DNA from: Whitmania pigra | Taxonomy: Eukaryota; Annelida; Clitellata; Hirudinida; Haemopidae | Length of the DNA stretch: 64,000 nucleotides | Assembly (NCBI GenBank): GCA_021613335.1 | Contig: JAJTWR010000032.1 | Location: forward strand, 1,357,501 to 1,421,500 | Reading direction: 5' to 3' | Part shown: positions 48,560 through 61,300 of the stretch, in pieces | Position numbering within the stretch: position 1 is the stretch's first letter | Layout of the letters: every line of letters begins with the position of its first letter | The notes under the pieces: generated by a model | What the model saw: the letters and a program-made list of their open reading frames with translations, nothing else | The model's database searches: none | What the model was told of the DNA's origin: nothing | Translations under genes and position numbers: made by a program

Positions 48560-48879
48560 TTATTTAACAAAAACAATTTTAAAACAGTAAAGGTAACAAC
48601 TAAATAAGGGCATACATGATAATTTTTATGGCGATTTTCGTAAAACAACAGTTTTTTTTCGCCCAGGAGGGTGAAATTTGTATCGGAGTCCCTTGTAATT
48701 AGTAATCCACTAATTTCTTGATCAATTGGAAATTACAAACTTGATTGACACAGCATTAATCGAAGTTCTTCAAGCGAAAGGCCTAAGTAGCTTGAAGCAT
48801 TTTGAAAAGAGATTCAAAGACGTTCTAACAAATAATTTAATGATTCTGATCTGAAAATTAGCAAGTTATCAGAAATTAA

Positions 48880-49403
48880 CAGGGTGTTCCAAAATTCGCA
48901 ACACCCATTGACTAAAGATTGAAGGCAATCGATACTCCACAACAACACGAGTTTAAACCTGTAATTGGCTAATCATTAAAAGTGCTAAAGTGCTTCTACA
49001 AGTAGAAGGAATGATTAGAATTAAATATTTGACGTGAAAAACGATTTTGGTTATTTGTCAATTTTTATAAGTTTTAATACGTTAAATCGTTTAATATGGA
49101 TATATAGCTTGTAATAAACAACAACAATAAAAACAATTATAAACCTACCTGGCCTATCAGTTCTCCAGTTTTACAGGCTATCACCATATAAAATAATTCA
49201 TGAAAAATTTCGTCATTCATTTATTGTACATACAAAATCACAAGAATTGGTGTCAATAGTGGTCTTACTATTGAAAGAAACTTGAGAACAATAGCCCTGT
49301 TTTGTTTCTTTGTCAAAAGGCTTTTAAAATCTTTCTTATAAATAGGAGCATTTGTCGCAGAGATGTCAGGGTAAAATAGAAATTTCTTCCGAATTATAAG
49401 AGC
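48880..49403 (+). promoter_or_regulatory. Upstream region of the metalloprotease gene
   Basis: Shares segments with 46740-47150 upstream of the pseudogene copy. The transcription start and 5' UTR are not identifiable by eye. 48560-48880 is AT-rich without features. Confidence 0.4.
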
Positions 49404-52400
49404 ATGGTAAAATATTGGGACTTATTTGGTTTTGATCGCTATAAAATTATTTACATAATTGTCAATTTATGTTCAGAATTTCGGAGTGGTTCAAGTGCTA
49501 CTGCTGGTTGTTTGCATTCATCAAACGGTTTCTTCAAAAATAGAAAGAGGTAGTTATTCATTTTATTCTTAGTTAATTGACTATTGGTTTTTTTTATGCA
49601 TTTATTAATTGATAATAGTTACGTAATAATGTTAGAGCAAGAGCCATTTAAACGGGAATTGAAAAGTTAAAAATAATTGCAGTCAAGCCACGATGGATCT
49701 ACACCAACAACAAGAACAGCAATTCAAAGTCATTACCGGATTCCATTCAAGTCGATCTTCAACTTGAAGGCGGTAATATAACCTTGAACCTAATCAGGAA
49801 AGTCGAGAGGTCAAACAAGCATCCATTGATACTAACCAAGTTAGGAGATCAATGGACTCATATGAAAGGATCCGAAGATGAAGTCAGTTTAGTTATTGAA
49901 GACTAGACGAAAATATAATTGGCTTAAATTTAAAAGATTTACTTAATTTTGGATAATCATTATAACAAACAAACTCACTATTCGATAACATTTACTCCAG
50001 GACTTGGTAATCTACAATGATCTCTTGCTCGATGCCTCTGCTACAGTGACCATCAAGAAAATCGACGATTTCGAAGAAATACTTTATGTGAGTTATTGAC
50101 TTAACCGAATTTGTCACCTACATTATTTCACCAATTACGTTTAAATAAAGACAATAAAGGCAGATTAATTTAATCAACTTTTCAGAATCTATGTTATTTA
50201 TAACATTAATGCGTATCAATTACACATTCTTCTACATTTTTAGCTATATCAGTTGTATGCATTTGTTTAAATTACCTGAATCTAAATAAATTTGAATATT
50301 TAAAAATATTGATAACATTCAGTAACTCGACCTATTTGAATATTTTTGTAATTGTTGAGTGAATTTTGTTACTTTGATGTTTTTCGTTACTTCTGGTGAT
50401 TCTTGATTCTGCTTGTCTAACTCCTTCTTATAAATAATTTTCTAAATTACATCAGATGATCACATTTAATCATGGTGGCAAGTCATTTTCCGTGGGTCCT
50501 AGCTCCATCTTGGAAAACGATTTGGAAGAAGATGATGAGGCTGAAGACGGCAAAAACAATAACATTAAAAGTAAACTTCTCAACATTGATGGCGTCCTTC
50601 ATACACTCTATGAAACGCATACAGCAAAGGAAAATAATCAAATGGATGAAGGTATATTCAACATTAACATTGTATTTAGCATTTTAAAAAAAAATTTTCT
50701 TTATTGTTTTACATTTGTTGTTAAATTAATGAATAATTAATAGGTCACGGAAAGAGAATCGCGAAAAGATCCGACAAAGAGTCAAAAAAAAGGCTTATGA
50801 CCGTCGAAATATTCACAATCGTAGATTTCTCAACCTTTGATAGGTGGGTTGCCTCGTACATTGCATCATATTTAAATGTATTGACATTTATTAAATCTTT
50901 AATAAAAAATAATTTTTTAAGGTTCTACAATGCAAGCAGAGCCAAGACCCACAAAGAAAGGAGTGAAGATTCAAAGAAAACCATTCGATATCTCTTTACT
51001 CATGTTTTTGAAAGGGTAAGTTACTTAGACGTTTCGATTCATAACCGTAGTATAATATTTAGCGACATTATAGTATAATATTTAATAACATTATTGATTA
51101 ATGTCAATTAATAACCATAGTATAACATTTAGTTACATTATTGATTAATGTCAAAGATCTGATCATAATCACTCCTCAGTAAAAGATATCGTACTATTCT
51201 GAACCATCTTAAGGGTTTTATCTTTCGTTTAATTATTTAAAGCTCGGGATTTGTGGTTTTGCTTAATTGCTACATTTAATTAGACTAAGACACTAATTAC
51301 CTGCAAGTTGTAATTAAACTGGAATTGATATTTATTTTTATCATTATTTTTATTTTTAAGATTTATTATCTTAAGAATATTTTTAAACCATCACCAACGT
51401 CCGTCATCGAAATTAAAATTTTTGGCTCATGTCACAAGTTATCGTAAACGAAATGTGCAAATGCAAAACTAATTAGTTTCGTCTTTCTAGTGTCGTTTTT
51501 AGTGTTTAACATTATTTATAAATTGCCGCCTCTCGTTGTGTTTATCTTTCTGTTGTAGTTCGCAACTCTGATAAGAAAGTTGAAATGATTGTAAATCAAA
51601 TAAAAACAACTATACCTTTTAACCAGGTAAAAAATATTTACGAGAGAATTGAACATGAAACTTTAAAATTTACTGTAAAGTGGACAGGGACAATGATTCT
51701 AGAAGTTAGTAACGATTTAAATGATAATGAGTTCTTAAACATTTGAAGTTTTATTTAAATTTTAAATAATTTTATTTAAATATCAAGAATCTAAACCATC
51801 TCTCGAATAAATCGAATTAAATTGATTTCTTCTCCAGAGTATAGATGAGTTGCCATTCATGGAAACTTCGCGCGTGAAGCTAGAAGTTAATACTACTCAC
51901 GCCTTTTTAGAATTTAAGGAATGGGTTGCAAACGTAAAGGCAAATAAAACTAACATTACATTGCCGAGATATGATGTAGCTATTGTAGTCACAAGGTAGT
52001 TGATACGACAATATCTATCAAACCAATGTACAGGAGTCGCTAATACGATTTCATTCCTGATCTTTAAGGCATCATATGTTGGGCAAGGATGGAGCAACGT
52101 TTCCCGATGTTGCATGCGGTGTGGTAAGTAATGTTGCCCTCATCAAGTATCGGAAGTTTTTTGCGTTCACTGCTACCATTGCGCACGAGCTTGGGCATAC
52201 GTAAGTTCATAATAAATTTATGTTAAATTTTCTTACAATTTACTAGATCGAAGCTAGAAGTAACGTAGTATTACAAATATCAATTCATCATTTACAGCCA
52301 TTATACATAAAATACGTATTAACTGATTTCTTTCAGCCTCGGTGCCAGACACGACGATAGTGGAGCCAATTCACATTGTACTGATGATGCATCTGTGATG

Positions 52401-54017
52401 AAGGGATTCTTACACGATGGAATTCCAAATTTTATTTACTTCTCAAATTGCTCCATCAAGGGCTTTGAAACACGTATTCAAACTTTGGATAGGTAAGTGG
52501 TGGTTTAAGTTAGTTAGGTTAACTAAACTAAATACAAATATCATGAATCATTTGGCCGTATAGGTTACTATATAATTACGCGTGCACCAAGAAATAATAA
52601 AAACAGTTTTTTTTTATATTGAATCAACCTGAATGTTATTCTTGATAATCTCTCTTATTTTGCAGGCAAAACAGAAATTGTTTGACGGACGGAGGAGAGG
52701 ATCTTGTTCCTGCTCAAGAAAGAGACTTTTATTTACGTTTGTACCCAGGTCAACTTTATGACCACGATGATCAATGTAAGCTGGCATACGGTCCAGCTTC
52801 ACACTTCGTGTCCGTAAGTGAAAGCTTATCAAACATTTGTACGTGTCATATTCTACATTCGACCAATGCAATATGCCTTGACATTCTATTGATTACATTG
52901 TAATATAACACTTTCTTAAAATTGAATAATTAGTATGTTCGTGAATAAATGCCCGAATAAATGTAGCTTATGTAAGTTAAAATAATTTCATAAATCCAAT
53001 TGAAGGGTGATAATGAAGGCATAGATTTGTGCAAGTGGATGCACTGCAGAGAAGGAAATGATCCAATACCTAGTACCTTAATGCCAATGGATGGAACAAC
53101 ATGTTCGAACAGGGCATGGTGCCGAGGAGGAAAATGTGTTCCCGACGGCAGGGCTCCGAAGGCACCAGGTAAATAAAAGATCTGTGGTTCTATGGTTCTA
53201 TGGTTCTAAGGTTAACTTGCATGTACATCCAATTCTTGACGCTTGATAATCTTAATGCTTGAATAATGCACAAAGTATTAAACAATATACTTGTTGGAGT
53301 TACTGCAAGCGATAATTTCATAAAAAAATGATAAGACAGTTAGCTCCCAAATATGTCACGAAATCCATCCTAATTTGATTTTAACAGAGCAATGCATCTA
53401 CGGTGACTACAAGTTTCGCATTAAATCAATGGGTTTTTATGGACACTGCAAAGATCATGTTCAGAATCCAAAAGTGTGCCTAAACTTCGAAAAGAAATGT
53501 TGCTTATCATGTCAAGGAAATGGAAACAAAAGTGAAAGTAAATAATATTATAAATACATGTTGAATGTATTAAACATCATGTAAATTAAATTTTTTACAT
53601 ATACCAAGTAAATACAATTCTTTACTCCTTTGCCCTTGCTACTAGTTTTGAATAAATATTATTAAATTTAGCAATAAATTATGACTAAATATTGATTTAA
53701 TTATTATTATAACTCGATATTCAGTGACTAATCATAACATATACACACACATGACAAATTTTATTTCAATAGGTTGCGAAGATACCCTAGATGAATGCTC
53801 CATCCTTGAACCGAGGGACTGTTACTACGAATATTATGCAAAATCCTGCTGTAACAAGTGTCGCTCTCTGGTCCAGAATCCTGACGATGCCTACTGTCTC
53901 TATGGAGATCGAGGAACAGGTTGCTCAAAGCTAGTACCGACAGTTTGTCACCTGTCTACCCGATTCTGCTGTAGCTCCTGTGCTAGCTATCGATCAACAT
54001 TTAATACTACTACATGA
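49404..54017 (+). CDS. Secreted M12B (ADAM/ADAMTS-like) zinc metalloprotease with three C-terminal PLAC/ShK-like cysteine modules
   Basis: Fifteen exons: 49404-49406 (ATG alone), 49477-49549, 49683-49882, 50001-50087, 50456-50651, 50744-50843, 50922-51015, 51627-51704, 51838-51995, 52069-52200, 52337-52492, 52666-52813, 53006-53168, 53388-53537 and 53773-54017. They total 1983 nt, 660 aa. Order: signal peptide (VLLLVVCIHQTVSS), propeptide (VDLQLEGGNITLNLIRK), dibasic cleavage sites (KRIAKR, SKKR near residue 200) and catalytic domain beginning LMTVEIFTIVD. The zinc motif HELGHTLGARHD at about residues 369-380 spans an exon junction, with a Met-turn SVMKG after it. An ADAMTS-type cysteine-rich segment follows (YPGQLYDHDDQCKLAYG; CSNRAWCRGGKCV). 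Three modules end CC-x-x-C (KKCCLSC, KSCCNKC, RFCCSSC). No thrombospondin repeat is seen. Predicted to be an extracellular protease; substrate unknown. Confidence 0.88.
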
Positions 54018-55086
54018 GCTCAGCCTGTGAAGTTAGGATGGTCTTATCCACAGAAGAAAAGTCGATGTTGTAAGCGTGTGTGTCGTTATGACAACGAAAC
54101 TGGACCAGATCTTCTCCGATAAACTTTAAGTTTTATTGAATATTTTTTTCGGCAAATAAAAGCGATGTTAAAGCACTGAATTTAGTGTGTAAACTCATTA
54201 AATATAGAATCGTATAATTAATTACCATCACTCGCCTTATCGTTCAATGAACAATATGAAAAGCAATCATAAAGCCAATCACCAAAACAACATATCCACA
54301 AGATCAAATACTATAATATCGTTCATCATAAGAATTAAAGCACCAGTATTTGTCTTGGCCTCTGACCTGCAATTACTGTCAAGGCGACACCTCCTTGTTT
54401 TGACTCGACTTATCTCGTCTCTGCAGACACATGTTTGTGGTTTGGGCTGTGCATGGCTTTTATCCTTTACATGTGTCTTATTGCTTGCGTTGTCTTGATG
54501 TTGATGAGGTACACAAAACAAATATGGAATTTATTTTATACACTTTCATTCGCCCGGTCTCCGGCGGTTCTCCGAATTCTGTTTCTGGCCCTCAGCCATA
54601 AAAGGGTTTTGCACCATTGATCTAAACAATGCGAGAGACAAACAGTTAACAATTGTTTCAATCCTCATTCGGTGAATAACTTGTTACGAAGATCAATTAG
54701 TGTGATACTGTCCATAAATTCATTTTGTAATTTGGTTTTCCAAGATGTTATTGCAACCGATGTTATTCAGATAAAAATAAGTCGCTGGTCTGCTACGATG
54801 AGAGCAGGTGCGCTGACTTTTTAAAGTCAATAAATCAAGCGATTATTTTTTAGCATCTTTTATATCTTTAGTAAATTAATTAATTAATTAGTTAAGTAAG
54901 TGTTTTTATATTACAATATATATTATATTATCTATATTTTTGTTGTTATTATTTTCATAATCTTAGTAATATCTGAACAACAAATCGCACAGCGCTCAAC
55001 ACAGCAGGATACTTACTATACCTGGTGGCCTCTGGTGACAAAATATCAACAAGATATCTAGCTGCTCTAAACGACCTCTTTCAGTA
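54018..55086. other. Intergenic stretch between metalloprotease and annexin genes
   Basis: Holds the metalloprotease 3' UTR with AATAAA near 54156. The rest has only domain-less short ORFs. Confidence 0.55.
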
Positions 55087-57294
55087 ATGGCGACGGTGGG
55101 CATATACTCTTATAAATAATTTATTCAGTCATTGTAAAATATTTATTCAATTTAAATTCTTTCATCCATTCCGATATCCGATAACTTGCACAAAATTAGA
55201 TTTTTAAATCCCTGTCTACAGTTTGAAACTTAAAATGCGTTAAATACATGTTTGTTCAAATGTCGACAGATTCACCCTAATCCAAATTTCAATGCTGGAG
55301 CAGCAGCCAGTAGTTTGAGAGCAGCAATGAAAGGATTAGGTTTCATGTCAGAATTGTTAAATATTTCTAAATGTCACCTTAAATTATTTGTATTACTTTT
55401 ATAGGAACTGATGAGGAGACAATTATACAAGCACTGGTTGCACACAGCAATGCTCAGAGGCAGGAGATAAAAGCTCAATACAAAAATATGTTTGGACGAG
55501 TAAGATTTTTCTGTATTTTTTATGATACCAGAAACGTATGTAGATGTAGCTTTGGGACTAATGTTACTAACAACAAGATTTAGAAAATAAAATCAATTTG
55601 AATTTTATGTGATTCCAGGATCTTGTTGAAGACCTGAAATCTGAATTGGGAGGGAAATTAGAGGATGCTATATTAGCTCTCATGGATGTTTTGCCTCTGT
55701 ACCTGGCCAAAGGACTTAGAACTGCTATACAGGTTTGATTAAAATAAATTATGATAATATAATTACATTGTAATATAATTATTAGAATGTTTTCAAGATT
55801 TTGTCACGGTTTTTCTCAGGGTGCAGGTACTGACGAAGCAGTTCTTATCGAGATTTTGTGTCCAAGGTTGAACAATGAAATCCGTTCCATTAAGGCACAT
55901 TACGAACACGGTAGTGCACCAGCCCAATATTTGTCTCTTACAATTTAATTTCTACAATAAGAGCAATAAAATAAATTCAAATAATATTTTAAAAACTATG
56001 TGGCTGATTGCTGATTACATGTCTATTATAATGTGAGTAATTATAACAATGTAATTTAATAGCAGTGTATTGGAAAATTTTGTAATTAATAATTAAGAGA
56101 ATTTAATATAAATAATTTAATATCAATAGATTTCTATTTAAGAATTTAAAAGGAAATTGGAGGATGACATAAAAAGTGATGTTGGAGGAGATTTTGAGAG
56201 CTTGCTGGTGTCACTTTGTCAGGCCAACAGGGATGAAAGTGCTGCTGTTGATCAAGCCAAAGCTCAGGCTGATGCTCAAGCATTGATTGAGGTGATTTGA
56301 TCAATCATAATAGTTTTAATTAAGTGATTTATAAGAATAATTATTTATTAAATAGTAATTGTTATTTATGATAGTATTAAATAGTTTTAATTAATTGATT
56401 GAGATGATTTAATCATTAGTATTACTTGAATTAACAAATTGATTAAAATGATTTCATCGGTCAATTTATACTACGATTGAAGCTCAACATCCTCATCAAC
56501 GGTTTTGCTTCGTGAACTACTTTTATGATTCACCATGCTCATCCAACACACCGACCCATCTTTCCATTTAAGGCTGGCATCAAGCAGATTGGAACCGATG
56601 AGTCAGTCTTCAATAACATCCTCTGCACCAGGAGTTTACCACAATTGAGGGCCACCTTCGAAAAGTACAAAGCCATCTCTGGAAAGGGGATCATTGAGTC
56701 CATCAAGAGTGAAATGTCAGGGTCATTGGAGGAAGGATTTTGTTCTTTAGGTGAGATTTTGTTTTTAAATAAATAAATTAAAATAACACAATGTGACTAT
56801 ATTAATAATAATGTATAATAATAAGTGTTTTGATAAATATTAATTGTGATAAGTATTATTAACAATGAAAAAGTGATATTAAACGAAATATATTTTCCCA
56901 GCTTTGACTACGTTACGTGACTGTGTTTTAACAACATAATAAAATTAATCAAGGTTAATAAAACATTAATAAAATTACTTCAAAAGCTCAATTTGTACTG
57001 GACTCCAATGCATACTTTGCTGAGAGGCTGTACAAAAGCATGGCTGGAGGTGGTACTGATGATCCAGCCCTTGTGAGACTGATTGTTAGCCGCTCGGAGG
57101 TTAAGATTTGACTTTTGACAATTTTTGTTCCAGTTTACACTTTTAATTAATGAGTGATTTATTTCTAGTTTGATCTGAAAACCATTTCTCAAGAATTCAA
57201 CAAATTGTATGGTAAAACACTGAGGGATTTCATATCCGGTGATTGTGGTGGAGATTATTGCAGGCTCCTTTTGGCAGTTCTTGGAAATAATTAA
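55087..57294 (+). CDS. Annexin, four-repeat type
   Basis: Exons 55087-55095, 55270-55339, 55405-55499, 55619-55732, 55820-55910, 56143-56291, 56573-56750, 56987-57099 and 57169-57294 total 945 nt, 314 aa, the standard length of an annexin core with a very short N-terminus. Four repeats are visible. Their type II Ca2+ loops read KGLGTDEE (repeat 1), QGAGTDEA (2), KQIGTDES (3) and AGGGTDDP (4). The C-terminus is LLLAVLGNN. Annexins bind acidic phospholipid membranes in a Ca2+-dependent way. The loop of repeat 3 lacks the first glycine, as is common in the family. Exon 1 encodes only Met-Ala-Thr before a 174-bp intron. AATAAA lies near 57450. Orthology to a particular vertebrate annexin cannot be decided. 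Confidence 0.93.
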
Positions 57295-57590
57295 CAAATA
57301 TTATTTATTCAAGCCTTTAGCTGCAGAATTCTCTAAGCTTTTAATGTTTCAGACATTTTGTTGTCTTTTTTTAATGTTTACCTTATTGCTTCTACATTTT
57401 GGATTTTTCTGGTGGTAGTGGACACTATTTCATTCTCAAGTCTATTTATAAATAAAGTCAAATATTTTAAAACTAATTGTTATTGATAGGTTTTATAAAA
57501 TTATTACAAATTTTGTTTGGTTTTTATTTTCTGCATATGTGTTCCCCATAAACTGCGGACTGAAATTGTATTTATTTATTTATTTATTTC

Positions 57591-57695
57591 ATTTCAATCA
57601 GTCCAAATCGTCTAAGTTATCAAGAATAATAAGAATTATTACACCTGATTCCGAAATTATTTCATATAACTTAGACGATTTGGACTGATTGAAAT
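57591..57695. repeat. Perfect inverted repeat, 30-bp arms with a 45-bp spacer
   Basis: 57591-57620 (ATTTCAATCAGTCCAAATCG onward) and 57666-57695 are exact reverse complements. The right arm runs into a SINE-type tail GGCGCTTTATAAATG. The left arm is bordered by (ATTT)n, a likely second tail in opposite orientation. It lies between the convergent annexin and DHX8 genes and would form a hairpin if transcribed from either. Confidence 0.9.
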
Positions 57696-57699
57696 GTCG

Positions 57700-58317
57700 T
57701 CATCAGGCGCTTTATAAATGTGTTGAGAGAAATTTAGAATGAACCAGATTTGCTTAAATGTAATCAGGCAAGACCTAAATTGTTTCTGAGGTTAATAACA
57801 GTAAATAACATTAGTAATAATAGTAATAATAAAAATGCTTAAAATAAACTCGCTAAGTTTTTACTTCCTTCGTTTATAATCTGTGAGCGATTCGAGTTAG
57901 AAATATAAAATTCTAATTTAAAATAATATTGTAAAATTTAATACTAAATCCCGATTAAGGTGTTGCAAAAGTAGCAGTTATCTAATTTTTGCCCCTTGCA
58001 AACAACACTGTTAGGTATGACAGCGTTTGCGTAAATAAACGACGATCTTGCGCGAAGTCGTCAAAATAAGCCAGCTATAGTTATTGACAAAATCTGATTA
58101 ATAATATTTGTTATAATGATATAATTAATATATATTTAATGTTTTTATTACAATTATAGTAATTATAATAACAATAATAATAAACACAAAGAATGATGTA
58201 AACTAAAAATATTTTTCTTGAAATTTTTTTTATTAATAACCAGTCGATTTAAATGTTTATTCAAAGCTGACATGTTGCATTTATATTTCACAACAAGTAT
58301 TCACATCGTATTCACGA
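57700..58317. other. Tail-to-tail intergenic space, DHX8 3' UTR
   Basis: AT-rich. On the minus strand AATAAA occurs about 60 bp after the DHX8 stop codon (plus about 58255-58265). Confidence 0.5.
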
Positions 58318-61300
58318 TCAGAACGTGACTTTAGTATTGCATTTCTTATAAGCTCTGGATATTCTCCATGAATCTGGCTCTTCGTACTTATTGTACAAAG
58401 GTTCGATCTTCTGTTGCTTTTTGGCTTTGGTCAATTTAGTAGGATCTCCGAACTTGAAGAAATTTGGGGCAAATTCCACCAACCATTTTGGATCAATAGC
58501 TGTCACCATCCTCATAAATTCTTTTGTCGTTAAAACAAGTTCATGATAAATAATCCAGTCCGGTTGCTTGTTAAAAATGGAGCTAGAAGGATGGACATAA
58601 ACGATTTGTGAGTCTACTAAGGTTCTGTATCCTCCTTGAGGATCTCTCTTGGCTGCGTTTCGGAAGAAACCACTGAGTATAGTTTTCTGTATGCTAGAAG
58701 TGTTTTTTCCGCATGACATCACATCAAGTTTATGCCTGTCCATTATACCAAGCATTTGCTTCCTGACGTCTTGTGCCCGTTTCATCGTCCTGTACTGGAC
58801 AAAATTTTCATGGCACCATGCATTGGAGAATTTGCTATTTTTCCACGAGTTGTAAACTGCTAAAAGAGTGAGATGATCACCCTCAGGTTGATGAAATTTT
58901 GCCTTTTTCTGATCTGCAATTCCCTGTCTGTCCTTTGGCCTATAAAAGACATTTTGTACTGAAAGCATTGAAACTATTGTCAGAATCTCATCACTGCATT
59001 GAAGTTCATTAGACATGATGAGCATCTTAGACAATGGAGGCTCTAGAGGAAATTCGGCCATTCTTCTTCCGAGTCTTGTTAGTAGGCCATGTTCATCTAG
59101 TGCACCGAGTGCGTGGAGTTTAACCATGGCAGAAATGAGCGTTTGCATTGGAGGAGAATCCATAAAATCAAATCCCACTAGGTCATTTATTCCTAGAGCT
59201 TTTAGAGAAAGCACTGTGCTAGTCAGATCGGTCCTCTGAATTTCTGGAACATTGGTCTGAAGCATCTCTGTCCTGAAAGCACTCTCTGTGTAAAGACGGT
59301 AGCATTTTCCTGGACCCGTCCGTCCTGCTCTGCCTGCTCTTTGTTTTGCCTGAGCTTGGGATATCGGAGTAACTAGGAGCTGATCAACTCCTGTCTTAGC
59401 ATTATAGACGTTTTGCTTTACAAAGCCAGGATCTACAACATAAAATATGCCATCGATTGTAAGCGAAGTTTCTGCAATGTTGGTTGCTATGATTACTTTC
59501 CTAGAGCCGGGAGGAGCAGGTTCAAAAATTTTGGTCTGCATGTCACTAGGAAGAGCCGAATAGATTGGAAGAATAATCAACTCTGGAGCGTTTGGGCCCA
59601 CTGTTTGCATCCTCTGAAACAAGATCTCACAGGAAGAATCTATTTCTTCCTGACCAGTCAAAAATAGAAGAATATCACCAGCCGGCTCATTTAAATGGAT
59701 AAGTACCACAGTCACAAGAGCCGCATCCAAGTAATCTTTTTCCGGTTCTGTGGCATAAAAAATCTCCACAGGAAAAGTTCTGCCAGGAATTGTAAAGATG
59801 GGAGCTTCAAAAAAATACTGAGAAAATTTAACAGCATCTAGAGTGGCAGAAGTAACTATCAACTTAAGATCCGGCCTCTCTTTGATTGTTTTTTTCAAAA
59901 GTCCAAACAGGACATCTGTGTTAATAGTTCGCTCGTGAGCTTCATCCAACATAATTACTGAATACTGGCTAAGATTAGAATCTATAAGACATTCTCTCAA
60001 CAGCATACCGTCCGTCATGTATTTTATCACTGTATCTGCATTTGTACAGTCTTCAAAACGAATGGTGTAGCCCACCTCTTGACCCAACAAGCAGCCAAAT
60101 TCCTCTGAAACACGTTTTGCAACAGACATTGCAGCCACTCTTCTGGGTTGAGTGCAAGCAATCCTTCCCTTCTGAGTGTAACCTGCTTCAGCTAAATATT
60201 GCGTCATTTGTGTAGTTTTTCCAGACCCGGTTTCTCCGATAACAATTAGAACTTGGTTATCAGAAGTGGCCATGAGAAGTTCGTCCTTAAGCTTGTATAT
60301 AGGCAAGCTCTGCCGTTGCTCCAACATAGACCTTTTATCCTTTTTGCCGTATGATGCATTAGACCCTCCCATGATGTTTTTCTTCCATTCAGGCATTTCT
60401 TTGCTCATGCTTTGACCAGTCATGCCGGCAGCCAGCTGCTTTGCATCTTGAGAAGCTATTGGATCATTCCAGCTTTTACTTAGGTTGAGTGGAACGGCAT
60501 TTTCCTGTTCTCTATGCTGTTGCTGTTTTATCTCCCTTCTTTCTTTCTGCAGGGCTGACTGAACTGTAGCTGCCTGAGCTAGAGACCCGTCTGGATTCTG
60601 GACAATTTTAATGGGACTCATGTCTAATGTCACTCCGGCACAACCCCTCAAAAATGGTGGTTCTTCCTCTGCCAATTCAATCTCAATATCTTCATCTGAG
60701 TCCTCTTCATCGTTTCTATTCAAAAAGCCCGTTTCCTGTTCGAAGTTTGGATAATCATTGGCAGTAAGCACGTTGGCAGCCGCCATCTGTTTAAGTTCCC
60801 ATCTTTCTGGTGAGGAAATTGCTTTAGTTGTCCTCCTACTAAATTTCTGATCAGTTTCAGACAATCTAAAATTAAGCTGAGGTAAAGCAGATGGTCGGTC
60901 AGGATTTCTGAGATTGGCATCAGCTTGTTCTCTAACGCGAGTGTTACCTGGATTCAAATCTTCACCAGTAATCTGATCGACATCCTTAATGCTTAGGCCA
61001 GTCTTCTCACCATTGAATGATAAAACCTTCACTTTAACCTCTTGACCTCTGTGAACAACATCTGATGCATTAGTAATGTGTTGTCCTTGTCGAAGTTGAG
61101 AAATGTGAACCAGTCCTTCCCAATGTTTCTTCAATCCATCCATCTGCACAAAGCATCCAAATGAAGTCACTTTGCTGACTCTACCACTATAGATGTCCCC
61201 AACAACCGGTTCTAATGGCAAGTCCTTCTTTTTTTTCTGACGCCTTAATTCTTCCTCTTGATCACTACCTTCAGCTGATATGGACCTCCTTCGCTTCTTT

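Noticed and set aside
53159..53215. Short CTATGGTTCTA-type repeats after metalloprotease exon 13
   Set aside because: Only about three copies of a 9-10 bp unit; ordinary intronic slippage.
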